This document shows, in pieces, positions 16,043 through 26,752 of a stretch of DNA of 38,090 nt. The position numbers and the translations under genes are program-made. The stretch is from Burkholderiales bacterium. Its GTDB lineage: Bacteria; Pseudomonadota; Gammaproteobacteria; Burkholderiales; Burkholderiaceae_C. Location: contig JANYJJ010000112.1 in NCBI GenBank assembly GCA_025358485.1, forward strand, positions 1-38,090, read 5' to 3'. The stretch's first letter is position 1. Every line of letters starts with the position of its first letter. Below the pieces are notes generated by a model. The model made no database searches and had not been told where the DNA came from. It saw nothing but the letters and a program-made list of their open reading frames with translations.

Positions 16043-17275
16043 TCAGAGCGTGACTTTGGGTGCGCTGATGGACGGCACGCCAATGGACGGCACGCTGAGA
16101 AGGGGCACGCCAGCGGGTGCCGTTTCAGTCATCCATTTGCGCACGCGTTCGGCGTCACCCAAGCGCGAATACTTGCCGCTTGAATCCAAAAAAATCATGA
16201 TGAGGTGGCGGCCGGCCATCTTGGCTTGCATGACCAAGCAGCGACCAGCTTCGGTGATGTAGCCGGTTTTTTGCAAACCAATTTCCCACGCCGGGTTGGC
16301 GATCAATCGGTTGGTGTTGTGAAACTGAACGGGTTGGTTGCCCACCTCAACTTGGTACTCAGGCGAAGTCGACAGCTCGCGAATGATGCGGTGGCGGTGC
16401 GCGGCATTGACCAGGGTGGCCAAATCGCGGGCGCTGGACTGGTTGTTGCTGGACAAGCCGGTGGGTTCGACAAATTGCGAGTCACGCATGCCCAGGTCAG
16501 CAGCCTTTCGGTTCATCGCCAGCACAAAGGCGTTCACACCGCCGGGGTAGCTGCGGCCCAACGCATTGGCGGCGCGGTTTTCAGACGACATCAGCGCCAA
16601 GTGCAGCATCTGCTCACGCGTGAGTTGCGTGCCCACCATCAAACGTGAACGGCTGCCTTTTTCGAGGTCAATATCGTCCTGGGTGATGGTCAGAACTTCG
16701 TTCAGTGGCATTTTGTTTTCAGTCACCACCAGCGCCGTCATCAGCTTGGTGAGTGAGGCGATCGGCAACACGGCTTGCGAGTTTTTGCTGAACAAAACTT
16801 CCTTGGTGTCTTGATCCAACACCAAGGCCACGCTGGACTTCAAGTCCAACTCATCGGCGGTGGTGTGCAAGCCGTAGGCTTGACCAAAAGAAACGCGCTC
16901 AGGTTGCGCGGCCACCATGCTGGCCTGCTGAGCCCGGCGTGCGGCCAGCAATTGTTTTTTCGACATGCGCTTGACTTGCGCTTTTGTCAATTTGGCGGGC
17001 CGGCCACCGACCGTGCGGTTGGACGCCTCTGCTCTGCGAAGTTGAGCACGCGTTTTCGCGCTTTTTGACTTGCCAACGGCTTGCGGCGATTTCTTGCCCG
17101 CTTTGGTCGCTTTGAGGGATTTGGTGGATTTCGACTTTGCAGTGTTGGATTGTTTTTTATGCGTTGCCGCACCCGCCGGCGATGCGCCGCCAAGTGCGAT
17201 AGCACAGGCCAACAACACCAAGGGCCCGACACGTCGAATGTTGAAAGCAGACGAAAAAATTGAAGCGAAAAACAT
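16043..17275 (-). CDS. pbpG: D-alanyl-D-alanine endopeptidase, PBP7 type
   Basis: A 410-residue periplasmic serine peptidase that hydrolyses D,D cross-links in peptidoglycan. A signal peptide ends near GASPAGAA (about residue 37). A linker of some 80 residues unusually rich in Lys, Ser and Ala follows (about 40-120). The catalytic domain carries SLTK (174-177), SEN (231-233) and KTG (336-338), the three motifs of low-molecular-weight penicillin-binding proteins. E. coli PBP7 is about 310 residues; the extra length is mostly the basic linker. There is no C-terminal amphipathic anchor. The ATG at 17275 is preferred over an adjacent GTG, with AAGG upstream. A candidate promoter lies at 17306-17334. 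Confidence 0.92.
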   Translation of the reverse strand: MFFASIFSSAFNIRRVGPLVLLACAIALGGASPAGAATHKKQSNTAKSKSTKSLKATKAGKKSPQAVGKSKSAKTRAQLRRAEASNRTVGGRPAKLTKAQVKRMSKKQLLAARRAQQASMVAAQPERVSFGQAYGLHTTADELDLKSSVALVLDQDTKEVLFSKNSQAVLPIASLTKLMTALVVTENKMPLNEVLTITQDDIDLEKGSRSRLMVGTQLTREQMLHLALMSSENRAANALGRSYPGGVNAFVLAMNRKAADLGMRDSQFVEPTGLSSNNQSSARDLATLVNAAHRHRIIRELSTSPEYQVEVGNQPVQFHNTNRLIANPAWEIGLQKTGYITEAGRCLVMQAKMAGRHLIMIFLDSSGKYSRLGDAERVRKWMTETAPAGVPLLSVPSIGVPSISAPKVTL

Positions 17276-17305
17276 CACGGGTGCCTTGAACTTGTCACAA
17301 ACCGA

Positions 17306-17334
17306 AGTGTAGGTTGGGAGAAAAAAGTGCGCAA
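17306..17334 (-). promoter_or_regulatory. sigma-70 promoter of pbpG
   Basis: Minus-strand TTGCGC (17329-17334), a 17-base spacer and TACACT (17306-17311) match four of six bases in each box at ideal spacing. The -10 box is about 30 bases before the pbpG start codon. No other good promoter is seen there. Confidence 0.5.
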
Positions 17335-17448
17335 GATCAAAAACTTACGCACGCTTCCTCAAGTCAGGCCGAGCTATTTGTAAGCGTCGGGCTCGGTGAC
17401 CTCCAAGAAGGCTCCTGCACAGGCCCAGTGTGTAGGCAATGCGACCGG

Positions 17449-17466
17449 CTTGATCTGCGGATCAAG
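17449..17466. other. perfect inverted repeat CTTGATC-TGCG-GATCAAG
   Basis: Two 7-base arms around a 4-base loop lie 34 bases past the end of the ABC ATPase gene and upstream of pbpG. No T-tract follows on either strand, so it does not look like an intrinsic terminator. It could be a weak transcript-end hairpin or a protein-binding site. The rest of the 221-base gap 17279-17499 holds the pbpG promoter and nothing else I recognise. Confidence 0.45.
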
Positions 17467-17499
17467 GGCGCAAACCTGCTGTTCTTTTGCGTTGCGTGC

Positions 17500-19365
17500 T
17501 CAGGAAGCCACAGCGATGCGCGGAACCGCCGCCAGCAAGGTGCGCGTGTAGCTCGACGCGGGGTGCGACAACACCTCGCTGGCGCTGCCCGCCTCTTCCA
17601 CGCGGCCTCGGTTCATCACGGCGATGTGGTTGGCGATGTACTCGACCACGCCTATGTTGTGCGTGATGAAAAGATAGGCTACGCCCAGCTCTTGCTGCAA
17701 CTGGCGCAGCAGATTCAAGATTTGCGCTTGCACCGACACGTCGAGTGCCGAGGTTGGCTCGTCGCAGACGATGAGGCGCGGCTGCACAGCCAAGGCGCGC
17801 GCAATCGCAATTCGTTGGCGCTGACCGCCCGAGAACTCATGCGGATATCGGTCGAGCGCGTCGCGACGCAGACCAACTTGATCGACCAGCGCTTCCAAAT
17901 TTTTACGACGCGAAGCTGCATCCTGCTCAGGCCGCAGCGCGAGCAAACCTTCTTCCAACACATCGAACACGCGCATGCGCGGGTTGAGCGAGGCGAACGG
18001 GTCTTGAAAAATGATCTGCACTTTGCGCCGCGCATCGCGCAGCGCATCGCCTGACAAGCTGAACAAATCTTGGCCGTCCAAATTGGCCTTGCCTTCTATC
18101 ACCGCTTGGCCGCGCAGCAGCTGCACGATGGCCTTGCCGGTGGTGGTTTTGCCGCAACCCGATTCGCCCACCAGCGCCAGCGTTTCGCCGGCGCGGATGT
18201 CAAACGACACGCCGTCCACCGCCGTGAAATTGCCTTTGGCACGCTGCAACAAACCGCTGCGGATGGGGAAGCGCACGCTGAGGTTTTGCACGCTGAGCAA
18301 AGGGGCAGCGCCGGGTTGATGTTGACCAGAGCGTGGCGCTGCGGTTGCCTGAACCGTCGATGCCTCGAGCGCTTTCTCAACCTGTGCTGCCGGTGGTTTT
18401 GCATCGACGCCACCGTCCGCATACATCAAGCATCGAACGCTGCGCGAACCCATGGTCAGCAACGCAGGCTGTGTGTTTTTGCAAGCCTCAAACACGCGGT
18501 CGCAACGCGGTGCGAAGCGACACTCGGTGAACTCTTGCCACAGCGGTGGCACGGTGCCGGGAATGGCAGCCAAGCTGCCGCCGCGCTTGGCCGAATCGGG
18601 CAAGGCGCGCAACAACAAGCGCGCATACGGGTGCTTGGGGGCGGCAAAAAATTCCTTGGCGGACGCGACTTCAATGATTTGCCCCGCATACATCAGCGCC
18701 ACTTGGTGCGCCATGCCCGACACCACCGCCAGATCGTGAGTGATGAGCAGCAAGCCCATGCCCTGCTCTTTTTGCAGTTTTTTCAGCAGCTCCAAAATTT
18801 GCGCTTGAATGGTCACGTCGAGCGCGGTGGTGGGCTCGTCGGCGACCAAAAAATCGGGCTCGGCGGCCAACGTCATGGCAATCATCACGCGCTGCTTTTG
18901 CCCACCACTGAGGCGGAACGGGTACTCGTCTATGCGGCGTTCGGGCTCGGGAATGCCCACCTTGCCCAACCACTCGACGGCGCGCGCGCGGGCTGCGGCA
19001 CCGCGCAATTTGGTGTGCGCCTCGATGGCCTCGACGATTTGATCGCCCACTCGCATCACCGGGTTCAAGCTGGTGGAAGGCTCTTGAAAAATCATGCCGA
19101 TCTTGCCGCCGCGGATGGCGCGCATGTTGGATTCGGGCAGCGCAAAAACCTCTTGGCCCTCCAAGTCCAAACTGCCTTCGGTGACGCGGCCGTTGTCGGG
19201 CAGCAAGCGCATCAATGCCAACGCCGTCATGCTTTTGCCGCAGCCCGACTCGCCCACCAAAGCAAAGGTTTCGCCGCGTTTGATGCACAGCGACAAGCCG
19301 TCAATCGCCTTGACCAGGCCCGCTTCGCCGTCGAGGGCGACTTTGAGATCGGTGATGTTGAGCAT
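17500..19365 (-). CDS. peptide-type ABC importer, duplicated ATP-binding protein
   Basis: A 621-residue fusion of two ATPase domains, like YejF or GsiA, that powers the importer encoded upstream. Half 1 has Walker A GESGCGKS (38-45), signature LSGGQKQR (152-159) and Walker B LVADEPT. A four-Cys cluster (282, 288, 295, 312) follows, typical of the oligopeptide/dipeptide ATPase C-terminal extension. After a linker (about 320-355), half 2 has Walker A GESGCGKT (400-407), signature FSGGQRQR and Walker B IVCDEPT. Both sites look catalytic. It is last in a four-gene operon, 18 bases after the second permease gene. Specificity cannot be read from this protein. Confidence 0.93.
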   Translation of the reverse strand: MLNITDLKVALDGEAGLVKAIDGLSLCIKRGETFALVGESGCGKSMTALALMRLLPDNGRVTEGSLDLEGQEVFALPESNMRAIRGGKIGMIFQEPSTSLNPVMRVGDQIVEAIEAHTKLRGAAARARAVEWLGKVGIPEPERRIDEYPFRLSGGQKQRVMIAMTLAAEPDFLVADEPTTALDVTIQAQILELLKKLQKEQGMGLLLITHDLAVVSGMAHQVALMYAGQIIEVASAKEFFAAPKHPYARLLLRALPDSAKRGGSLAAIPGTVPPLWQEFTECRFAPRCDRVFEACKNTQPALLTMGSRSVRCLMYADGGVDAKPPAAQVEKALEASTVQATAAPRSGQHQPGAAPLLSVQNLSVRFPIRSGLLQRAKGNFTAVDGVSFDIRAGETLALVGESGCGKTTTGKAIVQLLRGQAVIEGKANLDGQDLFSLSGDALRDARRKVQIIFQDPFASLNPRMRVFDVLEEGLLALRPEQDAASRRKNLEALVDQVGLRRDALDRYPHEFSGGQRQRIAIARALAVQPRLIVCDEPTSALDVSVQAQILNLLRQLQQELGVAYLFITHNIGVVEYIANHIAVMNRGRVEEAGSASEVLSHPASSYTRTLLAAVPRIAVAS

Positions 19366-19383
19366 GGTGAGAGGAAATGTGCT

Positions 19384-20856
19384 TCAGTTCGACGGCGTGG
19401 TGGCAAGTGGCTTGGACACAGCTTTCGCGATCAAGCGCTTTGGCTTGAACGCACGAGACCGCGGGTCGAAGGCGTCGCGCACGCCGTCGGCAAATAGATT
19501 GGCGGCCAGCACCAAGGTCACCATGAAACCGAAGGCCGCCGCGAAGCTCCACCACACCACCGGGTCACGGCTCATTTCGTTGCGGGCCAAATTGATCATG
19601 CCGCCGAAGCTGTTCATTGACGGATCCACACCCACGCCCACGTAGGACAACACGGCTTCGTAAAGGATGAGCGATGAAAACTCGAGCACCGTGACGATCA
19701 ACATCAAGTGCGCAACGTTCGGAAAAATATGCCGCGCCATGATGCGTGTGTGGCTGACGCCAAACGCGTTGGCGGCTTGCACGTATTCAAGCTCGCGCAG
19801 CTTCAGGGTCTCACCGCGCAGCAAGCGGCACAGGCCCGCCCAGCCGGTCAGGCCAAGCACGGCGCACAGCAAAAACAGCTTCAGGTCAGACCGTTCAGCA
19901 CCGGTTTCAAACAGCTCGGGGTGCTTGTCCAAAAAGCCTTGAACCATGAGCACGCAAGCCGCGATCAACAACACATTGGGCACCGACGACAGCACGGTGT
20001 AGAGGTATTGAATGGCTTCGTCCACCCAACCGCGAAAGTAGCCCGCCATGATGCCCAGGCCCACCGCCAAGGGCAGAGTGGCGACGGTGGCCAGCGTGCC
20101 AATCACGAACGCGGTGCGTATGCTTTTGAGGGCTTGATAGAGCACGTCGTTGCCAGTGAGGTCGGTGCCCATGACGTGATAGCGGCTCATCAAGGCCACG
20201 GTAATGCCGATCAACACCGCCGCCACGGTGACGGTGTAGACAGCCACGCGCCACGGAATGTCGCCCTCGCTTCGGCGCACGCTGCCCAGTGCTTGCGACC
20301 AGCTCGTGCCGCCGCCGCGTGCAACCGCAGCGATGAGCAAGTTGGCCAGCAAAGCGCTGACGATCAAACCACCCACAGCGCCAAGCAACGCGCGTTGAAG
20401 CACGTCACCGGCCCACTGTGCTTCGGGTTGCGTGAGATGTTTGCCGCCGTGCTGCAAGCGCGGCGCAACGCGGCGCACTTCGCCGTTCACCTCCACCGAT
20501 TCCTTGGTGAAGCCCACATAGGCCAAGGGCCGTGAGTAGGTGGCTTCGCGCGAATCGAGCAAATCGCCCAGCACGTAGTCAAGCGCCGAACGCGTGCGGC
20601 TTTCGTAAGCCGGCGCAGCATTCGGCGCGTCGGCCGTGGGCGGCAACAACCGGCGGTAGTGAACGCTGTCAAGCAAGGTGACCAGCAAACACAACACCAA
20701 CACCACCGAGGAACCCAAAGCAGCGGCGTCGCGAAACACCTTGCGCCAACTGGCCGACAAAGCCGGGCTGCGCCACACAGTGACTGAGTAAGCGATCAGG
20801 GCTGCGATCAGCAACCAGATGGACGCATCGGTCCAGAGCAATACGAATTTAGGCAT
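19384..20856 (-). CDS. peptide-type ABC importer permease 2 (DppC/YejE-like) with N-terminal extension
   Basis: A 490-residue inner-membrane permease. The C-terminal part (about 245-460) is a normal binding-protein-dependent permease domain with the EAA-type ATPase-contact loop YVQAANAFGVSHTRIMARHI (359-378). The N-terminal 240 residues are extra compared with the usual 300-340-residue DppC/YejE proteins. They hold membrane segments at about 11-28, 43-65 and 155-177, with a periplasm-sized hydrophilic stretch (about 66-150) between the second and third, and another segment near 204-225. The gene sits 18 bases downstream of permease 1 and 18 bases upstream of the ATPase gene. Confidence 0.9.
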   Translation of the reverse strand: MPKFVLLWTDASIWLLIAALIAYSVTVWRSPALSASWRKVFRDAAALGSSVVLVLCLLVTLLDSVHYRRLLPPTADAPNAAPAYESRTRSALDYVLGDLLDSREATYSRPLAYVGFTKESVEVNGEVRRVAPRLQHGGKHLTQPEAQWAGDVLQRALLGAVGGLIVSALLANLLIAAVARGGGTSWSQALGSVRRSEGDIPWRVAVYTVTVAAVLIGITVALMSRYHVMGTDLTGNDVLYQALKSIRTAFVIGTLATVATLPLAVGLGIMAGYFRGWVDEAIQYLYTVLSSVPNVLLIAACVLMVQGFLDKHPELFETGAERSDLKLFLLCAVLGLTGWAGLCRLLRGETLKLRELEYVQAANAFGVSHTRIMARHIFPNVAHLMLIVTVLEFSSLILYEAVLSYVGVGVDPSMNSFGGMINLARNEMSRDPVVWWSFAAAFGFMVTLVLAANLFADGVRDAFDPRSRAFKPKRLIAKAVSKPLATTPSN

Positions 20857-20874
20857 GGTGGATTGCTGAGGCTG

Positions 20875-21858
20875 TCATGCCAGGCGAACCCGAGGGTCGG
20901 CCCAGGTGTAGGCGATGTCGATGAGCACGTAGGTGGCGATGTAGAGCAGTGAGCCCAAAAACACCATGGTGCGCACCACGGCGAAGTCTTGTTTGGTGAT
21001 GGCCTCAATCACATAGGCACCCAGCCCCGGCAAACCGAAGAAGCTCTCAAACACCAAGCTGCCCAAAAACACATAAGGCAAGTAACTGCCTGCGCTGGTA
21101 ATGATGGGAATGAGCGCATTGCGCAGCACATGGCGGAACAGCACGGTGATTTCAGCCAAGCCCTTTGCGCGCGCGGTGCGCACATAGTCTTTGCCCATTT
21201 CTTCCAAGAACATGGCGCGGTACAAACGGGCCTCGCCGCCCAGGCGCGCCACCAGCGACAGCAATATCGGCAGCAGCAAAAACTTGAAGGCATCCAGCCC
21301 GCCCGCGTAGCCCGAAATGGGTGCCAGCTTGAGCACGCGCGAGAACATGAATTGGCCCACGATGATGTAGAACAAGCTGCTGATCGACAGCATCACCACG
21401 CAAGCCACCACGCCCCAAAAATCGAGGCGGCTGTTGCGGAACAAAGCCAACAACAGCGCAAACGCGGTGCTGGCAATCACCTGCAACACAAACAGCGGCA
21501 GTGCCATTTGCAAACTCACCCACATCCGCGTTGCCACCTCGTGGCCAATGTCACCGGCGCTTTCAGCATCGGCTCTGCCGAACTGAAGTTTGAACAATGA
21601 GACCGAGCGTTCCCAAAAAATTGTCTCGGTGAATTTGTCGGCGCCGCTGGCTTTTTCGTTCAGGTACAGCGGTTTGGCGTAGCCACGTTCAGCCTTCCAT
21701 TTGTCGATGATTTCTTGGTTGACGCGCTTGCCACCAATGTTCATGCGCGCCATGTCGTCGGGCGTGTTGACGGTGAAGAACAAAAAGAAGGTGGCCAGGT
21801 TGACACCCAGCAACACCAGGAAGCCGTAGCCGATGCGGCGAACCATGTACGAGAACAT
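20875..21858 (-). CDS. peptide-type ABC importer permease 1 (DppB/YejB-like)
   Basis: A 327-residue integral membrane permease. It starts with a membrane segment IGYGFLVLLGVNLATFFLFF and has a periplasmic loop between TM1 and TM2 (about 30-120) and a C-terminal permease domain. The EAA-type loop lies around YVRTARAKGLAEITVLFRHVLRN. The start MFSYMVRRIG was chosen because it places TM1 at the N-terminus; the frame stays open 97 codons upstream into the binding-protein gene, where it is a shadow. MVRRIG, four codons later, is also possible. It lies 26 bases after the substrate-binding protein gene. Confidence 0.92.
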   Translation of the reverse strand: MFSYMVRRIGYGFLVLLGVNLATFFLFFTVNTPDDMARMNIGGKRVNQEIIDKWKAERGYAKPLYLNEKASGADKFTETIFWERSVSLFKLQFGRADAESAGDIGHEVATRMWVSLQMALPLFVLQVIASTAFALLLALFRNSRLDFWGVVACVVMLSISSLFYIIVGQFMFSRVLKLAPISGYAGGLDAFKFLLLPILLSLVARLGGEARLYRAMFLEEMGKDYVRTARAKGLAEITVLFRHVLRNALIPIITSAGSYLPYVFLGSLVFESFFGLPGLGAYVIEAITKQDFAVVRTMVFLGSLLYIATYVLIDIAYTWADPRVRLA

Positions 21859-21884
21859 GCGTCGTATTGCCTTTAGCTCAAAAC

Positions 21885-24158
21885 TCAGTTCAACACTTCG
21901 CCGCGCGCATTCATGCGCTCGCGGCGGCGGAAGCTGCGCACCGCAACGGTGACCAAGGCAGCGATGCCCGCAGCAATCAAAATCAAGGGCCACCACACGG
22001 GTTGGTTCCACGTGCTGAGTCGCTTCACCCGCTCGGCACTGTCGATGCGCAAATAGCGGCCTTGGTCGCGAATCATCACGGCGGGCTTGAGGTTCTTCAC
22101 CCACACTTGCGCCGCCGACGATGAGTAAGGGAAGTAGCCAAAGCTCCACGGCGCGTCTTGTTGTGCCACGCTGACCATCTTGTCGATGAGCGCTTGTTTT
22201 TGCGGCCCGTCGTCCAACAACTTCATCTGGGCAAACAGCTTGTCGTATTCCGGCGCGGCGTAGTTGGCGGTGTTCTCACCGTCAAACTTGGTTTTGCCGT
22301 TGGGGCCGTAGAGCAAAAACAAAAAGTTTTCGGCGTCGGGGTAGTCGGCCAACCAGCCCAACCAAAACACCTGGTAATTGCCTTTGCGCACCTTGTCTTG
22401 GAATTGGTTGTTGTCGGTGGCGCGCACTTCGAGTTGGATGTCGATCTTGGCGAACTGCCTGACGACCCAATCAATTTCTGGCTTGCGCTCGGGCGTGGCA
22501 GGCGCATAAAAATCGTAGTTGATGACCACCGGCTTGCCCGTGGCAGTCTCGCGGCCGTTGGGGTAACCGGCCTCGGTCATCAGCTTTTTCGCGTCCTCAA
22601 TCGGGCGGCGCACGATCTTGCCGTCGACCACTTTGTGCGTCACTGGGTTCACTCCCGCCAGCGTGTTGTGCTTAGACCCGAAGATGCCGTCGGGCAGCGG
22701 TCCCATGGCTGTTTCGCCGCCCTTTTTCGGGAAGATTTTGGAGTACTCCTCCCAGTCGATGGCGATGGAAATGGCTTGACGCAGCTTGCGGTTGCGCACT
22801 TGGTGCTCAGGCGTGTCGCCGTGGCCAATCTGCGGGTCTTGCATGTTGAAACCGATCAACCAACTGGTCACGTCTGGGAACTTGGGCAGGCGAAAACCTT
22901 TTTCCAAATACTCACGGCGCACCTGCTCGGAGTCTTGCATTCCGACCAAGTAATCCATTCCGGTGTCCGGACGCTCAAACACTTCAATGTCGTAATAACC
23001 TTGGCGAAATTTTGCTCGCTGCGGAACGGCTTCGCGCTCGATGGTCGAGACGATGGTGTCGATGAACGGCGTGCGTTTGCCACAGTCGTCGAGCAAGCCT
23101 GCTTCTTTGTCCCCCGGTGCGCCTTCGCAGGGATAAGGCTCGCCTCGGTAGTTGGGGTTGCGCTTCATCACATGGCGGCGGTCTTTGATGAACTCCGTCA
23201 TCATGTAAGGCCCCGTGCCCACAGGCCACATGTCCAGCGTCAAGCCGACCGCGCCGAAGCCGGGCTGCGCATAAAACGCATCGGCTTCCCAGGGCACTGG
23301 GGCCAAAAACGTCATGGCCATCCAATAATTCCACTGCGGGTATTTGCCTTTGATGCGTATGCGCAGCAGGTATTTTTCAGGCGCGGTGGCACCCGCCATC
23401 GGCCAGCGTCTGAAGTCGAGAAACGGTTTGTCCAGGTTGGCGGCGTCTTGGCCCGCGCGCAGCTTTTTGTCTTCGGTTTTGATCAGGTCGCCGTACTCTT
23501 TCAAGCCTTCCACATACTCGGCAAAGATGCCGTAAATGGGTGTGGTGATGCGTGTGGTGGCGTGGCGTTTCAGGGCGTACACGAAGTCTTCGGCCACCAA
23601 TTCACGCGTGCCGCTCAGCTCAAATTCCAAAGGCGTGCGGCGCTTGCCAACGTCACCGGGCTTCATGGCGTGGTAGGCGTAACTGCCGTCGGGCAGCTTG
23701 GCAAAGGCAGGGTGAGGCTGAAACTGAATGCCCTGCTTGATGGGAATGTCGTAGACGCTTTCTGCCACCAATTCACCGGGTGCGTCGTCTGGCAAAGGCT
23801 TGCCGTCTTTGCCAATGAAGCTTGGCTTGGCCACGGCCGCCGCTGCTTTGGGTTCCAACACGAACGGGCGCTTCAGGTAGTGATAACCGTAGAGCGGCTC
23901 GTAAATTTGGTAGGTGTAGGGCGTGTCGTTGTTCCAGTAGGACGCCGTCGGGTCGAGGTGGCGCGGCGACGACTCGATCACCGCCGTGGTCAGGGTGTTG
24001 CTGGCGGCGATGGCTGAGGCTTGGGGGTTGTTGTTGCAGCCAGCCAGCAGCGTCAGGCACGCTGAGACAAAAACAGCCATAACCGTCATGGAGGCCATCG
24101 TGCCAACCCGGCCCGTTCGGCGGGGCTGCTGCCCATTCAACGCTGATTGACCCTGCAT
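21885..24158 (-). CDS. peptide-type ABC importer substrate-binding lipoprotein with C-terminal membrane segment
   Basis: A 757-residue extracytoplasmic solute-binding protein of the oligopeptide class (SBP_bac_5-like). A signal peptide ends in the lipobox LLAGC (Cys41 from this start). The binding domain includes PVGTGPYMMTEF and VRNRKLRQAISIAIDW, typical of the class. It is longer than usual. It ends with a hydrophobic helix (WWPLILIAAGIAALVTVAV) followed by RSFRRRER, which predicts a C-terminal membrane anchor. The start at 24158 has an AGGGGA ribosome-binding site seven bases upstream; ATG 24098 is an alternative. It begins the four-gene importer operon. The ligand is unknown. Confidence 0.9.
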   Translation of the reverse strand: MQGQSALNGQQPRRTGRVGTMASMTVMAVFVSACLTLLAGCNNNPQASAIAASNTLTTAVIESSPRHLDPTASYWNNDTPYTYQIYEPLYGYHYLKRPFVLEPKAAAAVAKPSFIGKDGKPLPDDAPGELVAESVYDIPIKQGIQFQPHPAFAKLPDGSYAYHAMKPGDVGKRRTPLEFELSGTRELVAEDFVYALKRHATTRITTPIYGIFAEYVEGLKEYGDLIKTEDKKLRAGQDAANLDKPFLDFRRWPMAGATAPEKYLLRIRIKGKYPQWNYWMAMTFLAPVPWEADAFYAQPGFGAVGLTLDMWPVGTGPYMMTEFIKDRRHVMKRNPNYRGEPYPCEGAPGDKEAGLLDDCGKRTPFIDTIVSTIEREAVPQRAKFRQGYYDIEVFERPDTGMDYLVGMQDSEQVRREYLEKGFRLPKFPDVTSWLIGFNMQDPQIGHGDTPEHQVRNRKLRQAISIAIDWEEYSKIFPKKGGETAMGPLPDGIFGSKHNTLAGVNPVTHKVVDGKIVRRPIEDAKKLMTEAGYPNGRETATGKPVVINYDFYAPATPERKPEIDWVVRQFAKIDIQLEVRATDNNQFQDKVRKGNYQVFWLGWLADYPDAENFLFLLYGPNGKTKFDGENTANYAAPEYDKLFAQMKLLDDGPQKQALIDKMVSVAQQDAPWSFGYFPYSSSAAQVWVKNLKPAVMIRDQGRYLRIDSAERVKRLSTWNQPVWWPLILIAAGIAALVTVAVRSFRRRERMNARGEVLN

Positions 24159-24266
24159 GCGGTCTTCCCCTGGTGCGGGCAGCACGTGCGCTTCAGTTCA
24201 CGCAGCGCTGCCATAAAAAGATGCCGTTGAGGCGACCGGCTTGTGGCTCACTCACTCGACGAACTG

Positions 24267-24291
24267 CCTAAAGTTTAGGGCCACGCCCTAA
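24267..24291. promoter_or_regulatory. overlapping palindromes, candidate operator
   Basis: Two inverted repeats share bases: CCTAAA-G-TTTAGG (24267-24279) and TTAGGGC-CAC-GCCCTAA (24275-24291), both perfect. They lie between ldcA and the binding-protein gene, about 110 bases before the latter's start codon. No T-tract follows, so a binding site is more likely than a terminator. The middle arm can pair with either neighbour. Confidence 0.5.
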
Positions 24292-24331
24292 GTTGACAGC
24301 TCAGGGTTTGACCTTCTGCGCCATGTAGGAA

Positions 24332-24366
24332 CCGATGCGTGGCCGATGCGTGTGCCGATGCGTGCG
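24332..24366. repeat. three tandem 11-12-bp repeats, core CCGATGCGTG
   Basis: Three near-identical units begin at 24332, 24343 and 24355, ending five bases before the ldcA stop codon position. The array is immediately downstream of ldcA on the minus strand. It resembles replication-slippage repeats; no function is evident. Confidence 0.55.
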
Positions 24367-24370
24367 CCGC

Positions 24371-26600
<2,230 letters not shown>

Positions 26601-26752
26601 GGGGTTCCTTGGGTCAGCATGGCATTGAATTGCAGCCGGTATTTGAACTCACCTCATGACATCCGTCCCGTTTGCCGTGTAAGAAGCTTCGATGGCGGCC
26701 GACTCTTTAGCTTCAAGTCCCTCAAGTCTCTTTTGGCAGTCACAGTCAAACC

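Noticed and set aside
18070-19497. 475-codon open frame on the plus strand
   Set aside because: It is antisense to the duplicated ABC ATPase, which has all catalytic motifs on the minus strand.
21859-22149. 97-codon N-terminal extension of permease 1
   Set aside because: It lies inside the binding-protein gene in another frame and has no membrane or signal features; TM1 begins right after the chosen start.
22158-24017. 619-codon open frame on the plus strand
   Set aside because: It is antisense to the substrate-binding protein gene, whose motifs are clear; the plus-strand product shows no recognisable fold.
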